Assembly: GCA_029261575.1 (NCBI GenBank)
Contig: JAJDBD010000190.1
Coordinates: 1-46,524, forward strand
DNA: 46,524 nt
Reading direction: 5' to 3'
From: Nitrospinaceae bacterium
Lineage (GTDB): Bacteria; Nitrospinota; Nitrospinia; Nitrospinales; JACRGP01
Positions within the stretch are counted from its first letter, which is position 1; each line of letters opens with the position of its first letter. Under the pieces are notes generated by a model. That model made no database searches and was not told the origin of the DNA. It saw nothing but the letters and a program-made list of their open reading frames with translations. Below are positions 32,566-40,581 of the stretch, one piece after another. Position numbers and translations under genes: made by a program.

Positions 32566-33465
32566 ATGAACGAGTCATCTGTCTTGAAAACGACCAAATC
32601 GGAAATCCACATGCACTCCACTTTTTCCGACGGGGAATTTACGCCCGCCCGGCTCGTGGAGATCGCGCAAAAAAATAGCGTACAGGCTCTGGCGCTCACC
32701 GACCACGACACCTTCGAGGGGATCGACGATTTTTTAACCGCCGCCCAACCGACGGAGATTTTCGCCTTTCCGGGGATCGAGATCACCGTGCGCTTTCACG
32801 ATTTTAACCTGCATATTTTGGGTTATTTCAAAGACCGCGAATCCCTCGGCGCCGACCTTTGCGACCGGGTCAGAATCATGAAGGAGTTGCGGGAAAGCCG
32901 TATGCGCGAATTGATTGTGCGCGTCGACGCGGTCGTTCCGGAAAAGTTTCGCGGCGCGATTACTTTTGACAATGTCCGCAAAGCGGCGGAAGGAGTGATC
33001 GCCCGCCCGCACCTGGCTCGCGAAATGGTTCGCCTCGGAATCGTTCCCAACACCCCTGCGGCCTTCGACCAATACCTCGTCAAATACAATGTGGAGAAAG
33101 ATAACATCTCCGCCGAAGAGGCCATCGACCTGATCCGCAAAAACGCCGGCGTCCCCGTCCTCGCCCATCCGGGAGAGCGAACCTACTCTATCATCAACAC
33201 GAAAAAAGGGCGGAGCTTAAACGACGCGGAAAAGTCGCTGGAAGAATTGAAAACCTTTGGACTGCTGGGGATGGAGTGCGTGTACCCCTATCACGAGAGG
33301 GCGGGCACGGTAAAACTTTTTCTGGACCTGGCGGAGAAGTATGGATTGATCGCCACCGGCAGTCGCGACTTCCACGGATTTCATTATGCCCAGAGCACAG
33401 ACCACCTCGGCGCGACCAAAATGCTTCCCCCCTTCCTCGACCAGTTTAAAGAAGTTTGGGGTTGA
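32566..33465 (+). CDS. PHP-domain phosphoesterase (YciV/RnaAM-like)
   Basis: 299 residues from the ATG at 32566; an in-frame ATG at 32536 would add ten residues. PHP metal-binding motifs are all present: EIHMHSTFSDGE (His15, His17), LTDHDT, FPGIEITV, RPHLA, VLAHPG and SRDFHG. The length and pattern match E. coli YciV/RNase AM and 3',5'-nucleoside bisphosphate phosphatases, which hydrolyse pAp and trim short RNAs. No signal peptide is present. The upstream neighbour is divergent, and the SHOCT gene converges downstream after 20 bases. Confidence 0.9.
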   Translation: MNESSVLKTTKSEIHMHSTFSDGEFTPARLVEIAQKNSVQALALTDHDTFEGIDDFLTAAQPTEIFAFPGIEITVRFHDFNLHILGYFKDRESLGADLCDRVRIMKELRESRMRELIVRVDAVVPEKFRGAITFDNVRKAAEGVIARPHLAREMVRLGIVPNTPAAFDQYLVKYNVEKDNISAEEAIDLIRKNAGVPVLAHPGERTYSIINTKKGRSLNDAEKSLEELKTFGLLGMECVYPYHERAGTVKLFLDLAEKYGLIATGSRDFHGFHYAQSTDHLGATKMLPPFLDQFKEVWG

Positions 33466-33485
33466 AAATTTAGTAAGGGAAACAA

Positions 33486-34277
33486 CTAAAACTCCCTCAA
33501 AATTTCTTTGCGTTTGGTTTTGTATTCCTCTTCGGTGACGGCGTTTTCCTTGCGCAATTGTTCCAGGGTTTGGAGGCGGTCCCTGATCTCGTTCGCGTCG
33601 GGACGGGTGGATGATTTGTCTACCCGCCGGGGTTTTTCCTGGACCGGTTCCCGCATCACTCTGGATTTCTCCGGCAATATGTTTTTGCAAATCACCCATG
33701 CGCCAATGTCCTGGGCCACTTTGCGCGACCCTCGCCAGTAACGCTGTTTATAAGTCTGATCCTTTTGCAGAACCAGCTTCCAGGGTTCTCCCGATACGCT
33801 GAAATCCTCGATTCCCCAACGCTCCCGCTTCACCGCAGTCAGCCTCCAGTGAAGCCCTTCTGGAGTTAGAAAAGTATCGCCGCGTGTGTGAATTTTTCCG
33901 GCAGAATCGACGACCTTGAAAGAGATTCTCTGATCCTTGTTTGCCCGCGCGAAATTTTTCGCAATCAGAGGGGCCAGCCGCTGGATCAAATCGGCGCTGA
34001 ACACCCGACCACTTTGAACGTTAAAAAGGTCCTTCTTTTTATAGACCAGAGAAGCCATGCTTTTTTGAATCGTCTTCAGGGGCATGGAATAGGGATGAAC
34101 GATTTTTAAATCGTAGCGTTTTTTTTCGCCTTCGTCAAAGGGCAGAACGCTTGCCTCGTAAGCGGCTTTATTGGATTCGTTTTTTTGCGCGAAGACGGGA
34201 GCGGCGAATAGAACGACCGCTATGCCAAGGAAGGCGGCGAGAGAAATTGAAAACCTGGGGGAGATGGCGTTCACCAT
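33486..34277 (-). CDS. Secreted protein with C-terminal SHOCT domain
   Basis: 263 residues. A signal peptide (cleavage after PVFA, about residue 30) is followed by a central domain of unknown family containing a conserved-looking DSAGKIHTRGDTFLTPEGLHW and WRGSRKVAQDIGAWVI. After a charged linker comes a SHOCT (short C-terminal) helical hairpin at the end: IRDRLQTLEQLRKENAVTEE, then EYKTKRKEIL. SHOCT domains are thought to mediate oligomerisation. An exported protein carrying one is less common than a cytosolic or membrane one. The function is unknown. It converges with the PHP gene. Confidence 0.75.
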   Translation of the reverse strand: MVNAISPRFSISLAAFLGIAVVLFAAPVFAQKNESNKAAYEASVLPFDEGEKKRYDLKIVHPYSMPLKTIQKSMASLVYKKKDLFNVQSGRVFSADLIQRLAPLIAKNFARANKDQRISFKVVDSAGKIHTRGDTFLTPEGLHWRLTAVKRERWGIEDFSVSGEPWKLVLQKDQTYKQRYWRGSRKVAQDIGAWVICKNILPEKSRVMREPVQEKPRRVDKSSTRPDANEIRDRLQTLEQLRKENAVTEEEYKTKRKEILREF

Positions 34278-34353
34278 TTTTCGAGCGTTTTTAAATTGGC
34301 AAATCTACCCCGGATTTTAACAGATTAAGGCATGGAAGGTGAGTCTGGCGATT

Positions 34354-35565
34354 TCAATACGCGAAAACGATTCCAAACTCTCCGGTGTGGGTTTTTTCGC
34401 TATGTAACGGGCTGACGCCCTGAAGGTCGCCGGTCAACTCGAACATTAATTTCAAATTGCGCATTAAATAGTAGGTCAGGTTGGCAGTGATCGTATTGGC
34501 GTCGAGTTGAGGTTTTTCGTTCACCTCTACGATATTGTGAAGAAAAGATAAAATCCAGTCGTCGCCGAGTTTTTTGGTCACGCCGACAAAACCGCCCCAG
34601 GACTGAATGTCCCCCTCCGGTCCTCGTTCCTGGAAGGTTCCGTTGCGGTCCTCTCCGTAAAGATAACTTCCCCAAATGTTCCAGTCTTCGAAGATGGTGA
34701 AATTAAAATCAGGCCCAATCCGGTAGAAATTGCTGGCCACTCCCCGAGGGTCGTCCTCCTGTCCGTGGTATGCATAGACGCCGACGGTCTGGTTTCCATA
34801 ACCGAGAGTGCCTCGCCCGTAAAAATTCTTAAAACCATTGGAATCGAAATTACGTTCGTTGTTCGCATTCCCGATTCCGTTGCCGTTGGAAATTCCGGCT
34901 AATAGTCCCACGTTCCAATCTTCCGTGACGTTGAAATTGTAATTTGCCTCAATGGCCCGATCGTAGACAAGATTGAAACCGCTATCGCTGACCGGGGTCG
35001 TGTAATAGGTGTAATCCTGAAACGTCAGTCTTTGTTCGCGGGGGAATAACGAGTCTGTTATCTGGAACTGGCCAAAACGAAGATCAAAATTTTCTATGCC
35101 CAAAAAACTGTTCAAATAGAGAAATGCGTCTTCGATACCGGTGACCCCGCCGCGTTCGTCGAAGAAAAAATAGAAATAGTAGGCGATGTCTTTTCTAAGG
35201 GTTCCGCTGGTCAACACCTTGGCGGAAAAAGGCGCTTCTATGTCCGTGGTCACCTCGGTGTCGTTGCGCGCGCGGAAAAATGAATCGACCCGGATGGCAA
35301 AGGGGAAATATTGATGGAGCAGAAGTTTGTTCTCTTCAATTTCCTCGACATAGTCCTTCGGGTCTTCATCGGGCATTTGATAGCCGTTTTGAGCGAAGTT
35401 GGCTCCGAAATTATTCAATTGCGGAAAACCGGTATGGCACATGACGCAGGAGAGTTTATACTTGCGGGCAAACAGGGGAATTGCCGACGCCGTTTCCGCA
35501 ACAAGACAGACGAACAGCGCCATCGCGGCAATAAAAATCCATTTTCCATGTTTTATCCTGCGCAT
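34354..35565 (-). CDS. Cyc2-like fused monohaem cytochrome-porin
   Basis: 403 residues. A signal peptide (cleavage after TASA, about residue 28) is followed at once by one c-type haem motif, CVMCH (Cys40-His44), in the context FARKYKLSCVMCHTGFPQLN. The remaining about 330 residues alternate polar and aromatic residues in strands with Gly/Asn turns and finish with an aromatic residue (FGIVFAY), as in outer-membrane beta-barrels. This layout (N-terminal haem plug plus porin) resembles Cyc2 iron oxidases and related cytochrome-porins of iron and nitrite oxidisers. Outer-membrane electron transfer is inferred. It is upstream of the SHOCT gene on the same strand but separated by about 75 bases. 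Confidence 0.82.
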   Translation of the reverse strand: MRRIKHGKWIFIAAMALFVCLVAETASAIPLFARKYKLSCVMCHTGFPQLNNFGANFAQNGYQMPDEDPKDYVEEIEENKLLLHQYFPFAIRVDSFFRARNDTEVTTDIEAPFSAKVLTSGTLRKDIAYYFYFFFDERGGVTGIEDAFLYLNSFLGIENFDLRFGQFQITDSLFPREQRLTFQDYTYYTTPVSDSGFNLVYDRAIEANYNFNVTEDWNVGLLAGISNGNGIGNANNERNFDSNGFKNFYGRGTLGYGNQTVGVYAYHGQEDDPRGVASNFYRIGPDFNFTIFEDWNIWGSYLYGEDRNGTFQERGPEGDIQSWGGFVGVTKKLGDDWILSFLHNIVEVNEKPQLDANTITANLTYYLMRNLKLMFELTGDLQGVSPLHSEKTHTGEFGIVFAY

Positions 35566-35673
35566 GAGTTATTCCTTAGTTTCATCATGGTTGGCGAAAT
35601 CGTTATCGTATATTTTCTTAGATACAAATCAACTTGAAAATATTTCAGTTAAACGGCGGCGCTGGTTAAATCC

Positions 35674-36585
35674 CTATTGCCCTTTTGAGGGTTTCATTTT
35701 TTGAACGATCAGCCAATATGAAATGCTAAGGCACAGCACCAACAGGCCGTATAAAAGGACGTCCATGGATTTTGCCGGTGAAAGTGAAAATATCAAAATC
35801 TTCCTGATGAGCGCCGCTATAGCGAGGGTTATAAAAGCTTCCAGGGCAAAACTACCGCCGCGCAGATGGTTCATTTCTTGATGAATCAATTCAATAGCGG
35901 CCCAAAGGATCAAGAGACTGCCGAGGATGGTTAATATACCTTTCTCGACTTGGATTTGACTGAAAAATAGCAGATAAACGTCGTATCCGAATAAACCGAC
36001 GGCAAACGAAGCGACGACTAACAAGGCTCCCGCTAGCACGTAATTGAAGTAACCGCTGACTTTTTTTAGCAAACCCAGTAACGTTTTTTCAGTGCGAGAA
36101 AGAGACAAAAATCGGCTCATTTCCTCTTCCCGGTAGGCGCTGGTCAGTACATCCAGATTTATATCAAGGATCTTTTCCATCGCGTTTAACTTTTTGGTTA
36201 AACTTTCATCGTCCTTATTCTCTTGCCGAATGCGATCCAGGGTAAATACTCGGACATAATTAAATGCGGCGTTAACATAATGGGTGGGGAGTCCTAGCCG
36301 GACGTGTATCTCGCCAACCTTTAACAGTTTCATAAAATAGAAAATGTCATAAGTCCCGCCAAAAAGGTCCAGATACCATTGGCGAATTTTGCCGCGATGC
36401 CGAGAGATCACTGCTTCATCCCGTAGAAAGTCAGCGGTTTTACCGAATTTCCAGATAAATTCGTAAAAACCGTCCAGAAATTCGTCGGCAAATGATTCCA
36501 TTTGAGGCCTCATTTGCAGAAGGAGCGCCTCGTCGTCTTTGGTGAATTGGTAATGTTCTTTAAGAAGGGAGTGATCCTTTTGCAT
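35674..36585 (-). CDS. Protoglobin-PsiE fusion membrane sensor
   Basis: 303 residues. The N-terminal about 165 residues are a protoglobin/globin-coupled-sensor domain, with the proximal haem histidine (His94) in KVGEIHVRLGLPTHYV and the following YVNAAFNYVR helix. The C-terminal half has four transmembrane helices: about 178-207, 217-234, EAFITLAIAALIRKILIF and DVLLYGLLVLCLSISYW. The third matches the phosphate-starvation-inducible PsiE family. It is predicted to sense O2, NO or CO in the cytoplasm and pass the signal to a PsiE-like membrane part of unknown output. No kinase, cyclase or methyl-accepting domain is present. AGGAAA precedes the ATG. Confidence 0.85.
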   Translation of the reverse strand: MQKDHSLLKEHYQFTKDDEALLLQMRPQMESFADEFLDGFYEFIWKFGKTADFLRDEAVISRHRGKIRQWYLDLFGGTYDIFYFMKLLKVGEIHVRLGLPTHYVNAAFNYVRVFTLDRIRQENKDDESLTKKLNAMEKILDINLDVLTSAYREEEMSRFLSLSRTEKTLLGLLKKVSGYFNYVLAGALLVVASFAVGLFGYDVYLLFFSQIQVEKGILTILGSLLILWAAIELIHQEMNHLRGGSFALEAFITLAIAALIRKILIFSLSPAKSMDVLLYGLLVLCLSISYWLIVQKMKPSKGQ

Positions 36586-36676
36586 TTATAATTTCCTGTC
36601 GCAGATTTATTGGTTCGCCAACGGCGCGCCCCTAATTATAGGCGCAACAATTTATTTTTAATATGGGAAATGAGGG

Positions 36677-37717
36677 CTAGAACAAACCCGATTGATTGGG
36701 GTCGGATTTTGGCGGGACGATTCCGAAATGTTCGAAGGCGGCGGCCGTGGCGACGCGCCCGCGCGGGGTGCGGTGGATGAATCCGGTTTGCATCAGGAAA
36801 GGTTCGTAAACGTCTTCGATCGTATCCTTATCTTCGTTGATGGAGGCGGCCAGGGTTTCCACCCCCACCGGTCCGCCTTTGAATTTTTCGATCATGGTCA
36901 GCAATAGCTTGTGGTCCATTTTGTCCAGCCCCATGTGATCCACTTCCATCATTTCCAGAGACCGGTCCGCGACGTCCTTGTCGATCACCCCGTCGGCCTT
37001 GACCTGCGCGAAATCGCGCACCCGGCGGAGCAGGCGGTTGGCAATGCGCGGAGTGCCGCGCGATCTCCGGGCGATCTCCGTCTCTCCCTCCTTCGTGATG
37101 GGAATGTTCAGGATGGAGGCCGAGCGCTTGACGATGACTTCCAGTTCCTGCGCGGTGTAATGGTCCAGCCTGTGCACCACGCCGAACCGGTCGCGCAAAG
37201 GGGAGGTCAGCAATCCCGCGCGGGTGGTGGCGCCGATCAGGGTGAACGGCGGCAGGTCGAGCTTGATCGACCGCGCGCTCGGTCCCTGTCCGATCATGAT
37301 ATCCAGTTTGAAATCTTCCATCGCCGGGTAAAGAATTTCTTCGACGGCGCGCGGCAGGCGGTGGATTTCGTCGATGAATAATATATCGCCGTGCTCCAGG
37401 TTGGTGAGAAGCGCGGCCAGGTCGCCCGATTTTTCCACCACCGGACCGGAGGTGCTTTTCAGGTTGGAACCCATTTCGATGGAGATGATATTGGCCAGCG
37501 TGGTTTTGCCCAGACCCGGCGGGCCGTAAAACAGAACGTGGTCCAGGGTCTCCTTGCGCATGCGCGCCGCCGAAATAAAAATCTCCAGGTTCTTTTTAAT
37601 TTTTTCCTGGCCGATGTATTCCTTGAAATTCTGCGGCCTGAGGTTGGCCTCGAATTGTATTTCCTCGTTCTCCGCCGAGGCGTCCAGGTTTTCGTTGAGG
37701 TTCATGGGTTCAGTCAT
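36677..37717 (-). CDS. ruvB: Holliday junction branch migration helicase RuvB
   Basis: 346 residues of the AAA+ motor that drives RuvA-bound junctions. [20 protein letters not shown], Walker [14 protein letters not shown], Walker [12 protein letters not shown], sensor 1 [11 protein letters not shown], the arginine-finger region [10 protein letters not shown] and the C-terminal winged helix ([15 protein letters not shown]) are all present. It is the last gene of the yebC-ruvC-ruvA-ruvB set, starting five bases after the ruvA stop. Confidence 0.97.
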   Translation of the reverse strand: MTEPMNLNENLDASAENEEIQFEANLRPQNFKEYIGQEKIKKNLEIFISAARMRKETLDHVLFYGPPGLGKTTLANIISIEMGSNLKSTSGPVVEKSGDLAALLTNLEHGDILFIDEIHRLPRAVEEILYPAMEDFKLDIMIGQGPSARSIKLDLPPFTLIGATTRAGLLTSPLRDRFGVVHRLDHYTAQELEVIVKRSASILNIPITKEGETEIARRSRGTPRIANRLLRRVRDFAQVKADGVIDKDVADRSLEMMEVDHMGLDKMDHKLLLTMIEKFKGGPVGVETLAASINEDKDTIEDVYEPFLMQTGFIHRTPRGRVATAAAFEHFGIVPPKSDPNQSGLF

Positions 37718-37721
37718 TATA

Positions 37722-38327
37722 TTAGGAAAAGTGTTTCAAACTTTCCTTGATGAGTTGTTCCAAAGAAATTTCGCCGGGGTTTTCCTGGCGGACGCGCTTG
37801 AGAATTTTTTCCGCCTCGGCTTTTTTATATCCCAGATTGGCCAGAGCGGACAAGGCGTCTCCTAGCGCGCCCTCCAGCGGACCGCCGTTGGCGGGAGATT
37901 TTTCGCTCCCCACGCCCTCCAGCAATCCGTCCAGTTTTCCCTTGATCTCCAGCGCCAGGCGTTCGGCGGTTTTTTGTCCCACTCCCGGAATGGCGCTCAG
38001 GCGGACCACGTCGTTTCCTGCCACCGCCGCCGCCAACTCCGGAACGGAAATTCCGGACAAAATGGCCAGCGCCAGTTTGGGTCCCACCTTGTTGATGGAA
38101 ATCAACACCTCGAAAATTTTCAATTCGTCCTCGGTGAAAAAACCAAACAACCGGAGAGCGTTTTCCGTCATGTGCGTGTGGATGTGAAGAGCGACGGGGC
38201 CTTCGAGGTTCGGCAATTTGTAAAAAGTGGACAGCGGAATATTCACCGCATAGCCCACGCCGTTCACGTCGACCACCGCGAGGTTGGGCGATTTTTTGGC
38301 GAGTTGTCCGCGAAGTTGGGCGATCAT
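37722..38327 (-). CDS. ruvA: Holliday junction DNA helicase subunit RuvA
   Basis: 201 residues from the ATG at 38325-38327 ([12 protein letters not shown]); a much longer in-frame extension overlaps ruvC and has no RuvA similarity. The OB domain ([18 protein letters not shown]), the two helix-hairpin-helix motifs ([19 protein letters not shown] and [19 protein letters not shown]) and the flexible linker before domain III ([19 protein letters not shown]) are in order. RuvA tetramers bind four-way junctions and load RuvB. It starts twelve bases after the ruvC stop. Confidence 0.97.
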   Translation of the reverse strand: MIAQLRGQLAKKSPNLAVVDVNGVGYAVNIPLSTFYKLPNLEGPVALHIHTHMTENALRLFGFFTEDELKIFEVLISINKVGPKLALAILSGISVPELAAAVAGNDVVRLSAIPGVGQKTAERLALEIKGKLDGLLEGVGSEKSPANGGPLEGALGDALSALANLGYKKAEAEKILKRVRQENPGEISLEQLIKESLKHFS

Positions 38328-38338
38328 GTCGAGTCGGA

Positions 38339-38842
38339 TTATTTGAGGTGAGCCTGCAAGCGGGATTTGGTTTTGTAGTTGTGTATGTGGCAAATAGCGA
38401 CGGCCAGGGCGTCCGCCGCGTCGTGCGGTTCCGGCGCCTTGTCCATATGGAGCAGGGCGGCGACCATCATCCGCACCTGATCCTTTTCCGCCCGCCCGTA
38501 ACCCACGGCGGATTGTTTGACCTCCAGCGGAGAGTATTCCGCGATTTCCAAATTGCAATGGGCCGCCGCCAGCAGGGTCACGCCCCGCGCCTGGCCCAGC
38601 TTCAACACCGATTTGACGTTGGTGGCGAAAAACAAATCCTCCACCGCCGCAGCGGTGGGTTCGTGTTCCCGGATCTGGAAGACCAACTGGTCGTAAATCA
38701 ATTTCAGGCGGTCGGGAAAACTCATTTTTGGTTTGCAACGAATGCCTCCCCAGGCCACGGCTTGCAGGCGGCCCCGGGTCTCTTCCACAATTCCAAATCC
38801 GGTGCAGTTGCTTCCGGGATCGATTCCCAAAACGCGCATCAT
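38339..38842 (-). CDS. ruvC: Crossover junction endonuclease RuvC
   Basis: 167 residues from the ATG at 38840-38842 (MMRVLGIDPGSNCTGFGIVE); the next ATG three bases on is also possible. The RNase H-like active site is complete: Asp in GIDPGS, Glu in VEDLFFATN, and the two Asp of HDAADALAVAICH. It nicks Holliday junctions symmetrically. It lies upstream of ruvA and downstream of yebC on the minus strand. A tandem 7-base repeat and a small hairpin lie between yebC and ruvC. Confidence 0.96.
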   Translation of the reverse strand: MMRVLGIDPGSNCTGFGIVEETRGRLQAVAWGGIRCKPKMSFPDRLKLIYDQLVFQIREHEPTAAAVEDLFFATNVKSVLKLGQARGVTLLAAAHCNLEIAEYSPLEVKQSAVGYGRAEKDQVRMMVAALLHMDKAPEPHDAADALAVAICHIHNYKTKSRLQAHLK

Positions 38843-38881
38843 GGGGTTTCGTTTCCTTCGGTTGGAGATTGTAGAGGGGTT

Positions 38882-38919
38882 GAGAATAGAGAATAGAGAA
38901 TCGAGGATCGAAGCGATCC
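38882..38919. repeat. Short tandem repeat plus hairpin between yebC and ruvC
   Basis: Three consecutive 7-base units GAGAATA, GAGAATA, GAGAATC (38882-38902) are followed by GGATCG-AAG-CGATCC (38905-38919), a six-base-pair stem. It has no T run, so it is not an obvious terminator. It might vary in copy number between strains. Confidence 0.5.
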
Positions 38920-38960
38920 GGTTGAGTAAGGCCGGGCTAAAAAAATGGCGGAGGTTGGAG

Positions 38961-39716
38961 CTAGGATTCCTGATCCAAAGCCGCCATGACCTCGTCCGAA
39001 ATATCAAAATTGGAATAAACTTTTTGAACGTCGTCGTGATCTTCCAGAAGGTCCATGAGCTTGAGGATCGAGCGGGCGTTTTTTTCGTCCACCTCCATCG
39101 TGTTGTCGGGGATTTGCGCCAGCTCGGCGGAAATGGTGGGGACGTCTTTTTCTTCCAGAGCTATGCAGACGTTGTGGAAATGTTCCATGGAAGTGACGAT
39201 TTCAAAATGGTTCTCGTTGTTTTGCAAATCGTCGGCGCCCGCCTCCAGAACCAGTTCCATGAACTGGTCCTCGTCGCGGCCCTTGGCCTCCACCACGATC
39301 AAACCTTTTCTCTGAAACATCCAGTTTACGCATCCGTTTTCGCCGATGTTGCCGCCGTTTTTTCCAAACAGGGTGCGAAGCTCGCTCACCGTCCGGTTCT
39401 TGTTGTCGGTCACCGCTTCCACAAGAATGGCCACGCCGCCCGAACCGTAACCCTCGTAACCGATTTCCTCGTAATTGGCGCCTTCCAACTCGCCGGTGCC
39501 CTTTTTAATGGCGCGTTGGATATTGTCCTGAGGCATGTTGACGGATTTGGCGGAGAGCACAGCGGTGCGCAGGCGCGGATTGGCTTCGACGTCGCCGCCG
39601 CCCACCCGGGCCGCAACCGTGATTTCCTTGATGATTTTCGTGAAAACCTTGCCGCGTTTGGAATCCGTCGCCGCTTTCTTGTGCTTTATGGTAGACCATT
39701 TGGAATGTCCGGACAC
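38961..39716 (-). CDS. yebC: YebC/PmpR family protein
   Basis: 251 residues, typical length. [20 protein letters not shown] is followed by the conserved [27 protein letters not shown] and [14 protein letters not shown] blocks. The family has been described as a transcriptional regulator and, more recently, as a translation factor relieving ribosome stalling at proline-rich sequences. It heads the yebC-ruvCAB cluster, an order conserved in many bacteria. No promoter was identified in the 77 bases to the divergent plus-strand frames. Confidence 0.96.
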   Translation of the reverse strand: MSGHSKWSTIKHKKAATDSKRGKVFTKIIKEITVAARVGGGDVEANPRLRTAVLSAKSVNMPQDNIQRAIKKGTGELEGANYEEIGYEGYGSGGVAILVEAVTDNKNRTVSELRTLFGKNGGNIGENGCVNWMFQRKGLIVVEAKGRDEDQFMELVLEAGADDLQNNENHFEIVTSMEHFHNVCIALEEKDVPTISAELAQIPDNTMEVDEKNARSILKLMDLLEDHDDVQKVYSNFDISDEVMAALDQES

Positions 39717-39904
39717 GCTTTAACCCCTCCAAAATTATTTCTCTGCCGGTAATTTACCATAGAATGTTTTATTGCGTAAGGGTCCAATTTTAAATGGACG
39801 GGAGGCCGGTCGATAAAAGATTGATGAGAACGTCTCGGCGTTTCAATTTATCCGGCCCTGCGTTAAACTTTGTAACGATAAAAAATATTCGGAGCGACAA
39901 CAAC

Positions 39905-40576
39905 GTGACGTCGAACAAGGTAAACATTTTAATATCGGGGAAAACCGTTCAGGCCACCGAGGGCGAAACCATCGTCCGGGCGCTGTGGTCCGCGGGCTTG
40001 GGCGGACTGGTAGAAGTCGGATGCGCCGGCGGCGTGTGCGGCGCCTGCACCGTCACCGTTCGGTTTTCCGACGGGCGGCCCGGCGGTACGGACTTGGCCT
40101 GCATGCGGCCCGTAGAGGAAGGCATGGAAATTTTTCCCTGTCCGGTGGAAACCCAATCCGTTCCCGCTCCCCAGGCCGACCCCACGGCGGTAAAAATCCG
40201 CGCCGCGTTTCCCACCCTGGACCGTTGCACGAAATGTGGAAGTTGCACCACAGCCTGTCCCATGTCCATCCCCGTGATGGACTCGGTTTTAAGAATGCAA
40301 TCCGGAAACTTCGAGGTCGTCGCCGAGGATTTCACCACCTGCATCCATTGCGGGTTGTGCCGCTTTGTGTGCGAGGACAAAGTTAAGCCACACTCCATGG
40401 GGATGTGGGTGCGCCGCTCGTTGGGTATGAGCCGGACTGAATCGCTGAATGAAGCTCCACAGCCCGACTTTTGTTCGGAGAAGGACGCGGAAAAGGAGTG
40501 GGAATGGTTATTGGCCGACGATTCTGAAGAGCGTTTGTGCCGCGCCAAAACTTTTCGCGAAACGGGGAGGTTGTGA
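39905..40576 (+). CDS. Fumarate reductase/succinate dehydrogenase-type iron-sulfur subunit
   Basis: 223 residues from the GTG at 39905 (GGAG ten bases upstream), chosen because the ferredoxin fold begins at once (VNILISGKTVQATEGETI). ATG starts at 39794 and 39824 would add a tail without similarity. The [2Fe-2S] site is CAGGVCGAC...ACM. A first cluster motif CTKCGSCTTACP and a second CIHCGLCRFVC follow. The second has four cysteines with CX2CX2CX3C spacing, so two [4Fe-4S] clusters are more likely than the [4Fe-4S]/[3Fe-4S] pair of SdhB/FrdB. No haem or membrane-anchor gene is adjacent. It probably delivers electrons to the flavoprotein encoded next. Confidence 0.87.
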   Translation: MTSNKVNILISGKTVQATEGETIVRALWSAGLGGLVEVGCAGGVCGACTVTVRFSDGRPGGTDLACMRPVEEGMEIFPCPVETQSVPAPQADPTAVKIRAAFPTLDRCTKCGSCTTACPMSIPVMDSVLRMQSGNFEVVAEDFTTCIHCGLCRFVCEDKVKPHSMGMWVRRSLGMSRTESLNEAPQPDFCSEKDAEKEWEWLLADDSEERLCRAKTFRETGRL

Positions 40577-40581
40577 CGCCG

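Noticed and set aside
37722-38738. Long N-terminal extension of the RuvA frame
   Set aside because: The extension overlaps ruvC completely in another frame. RuvA proper starts at MIAQLRGQ.
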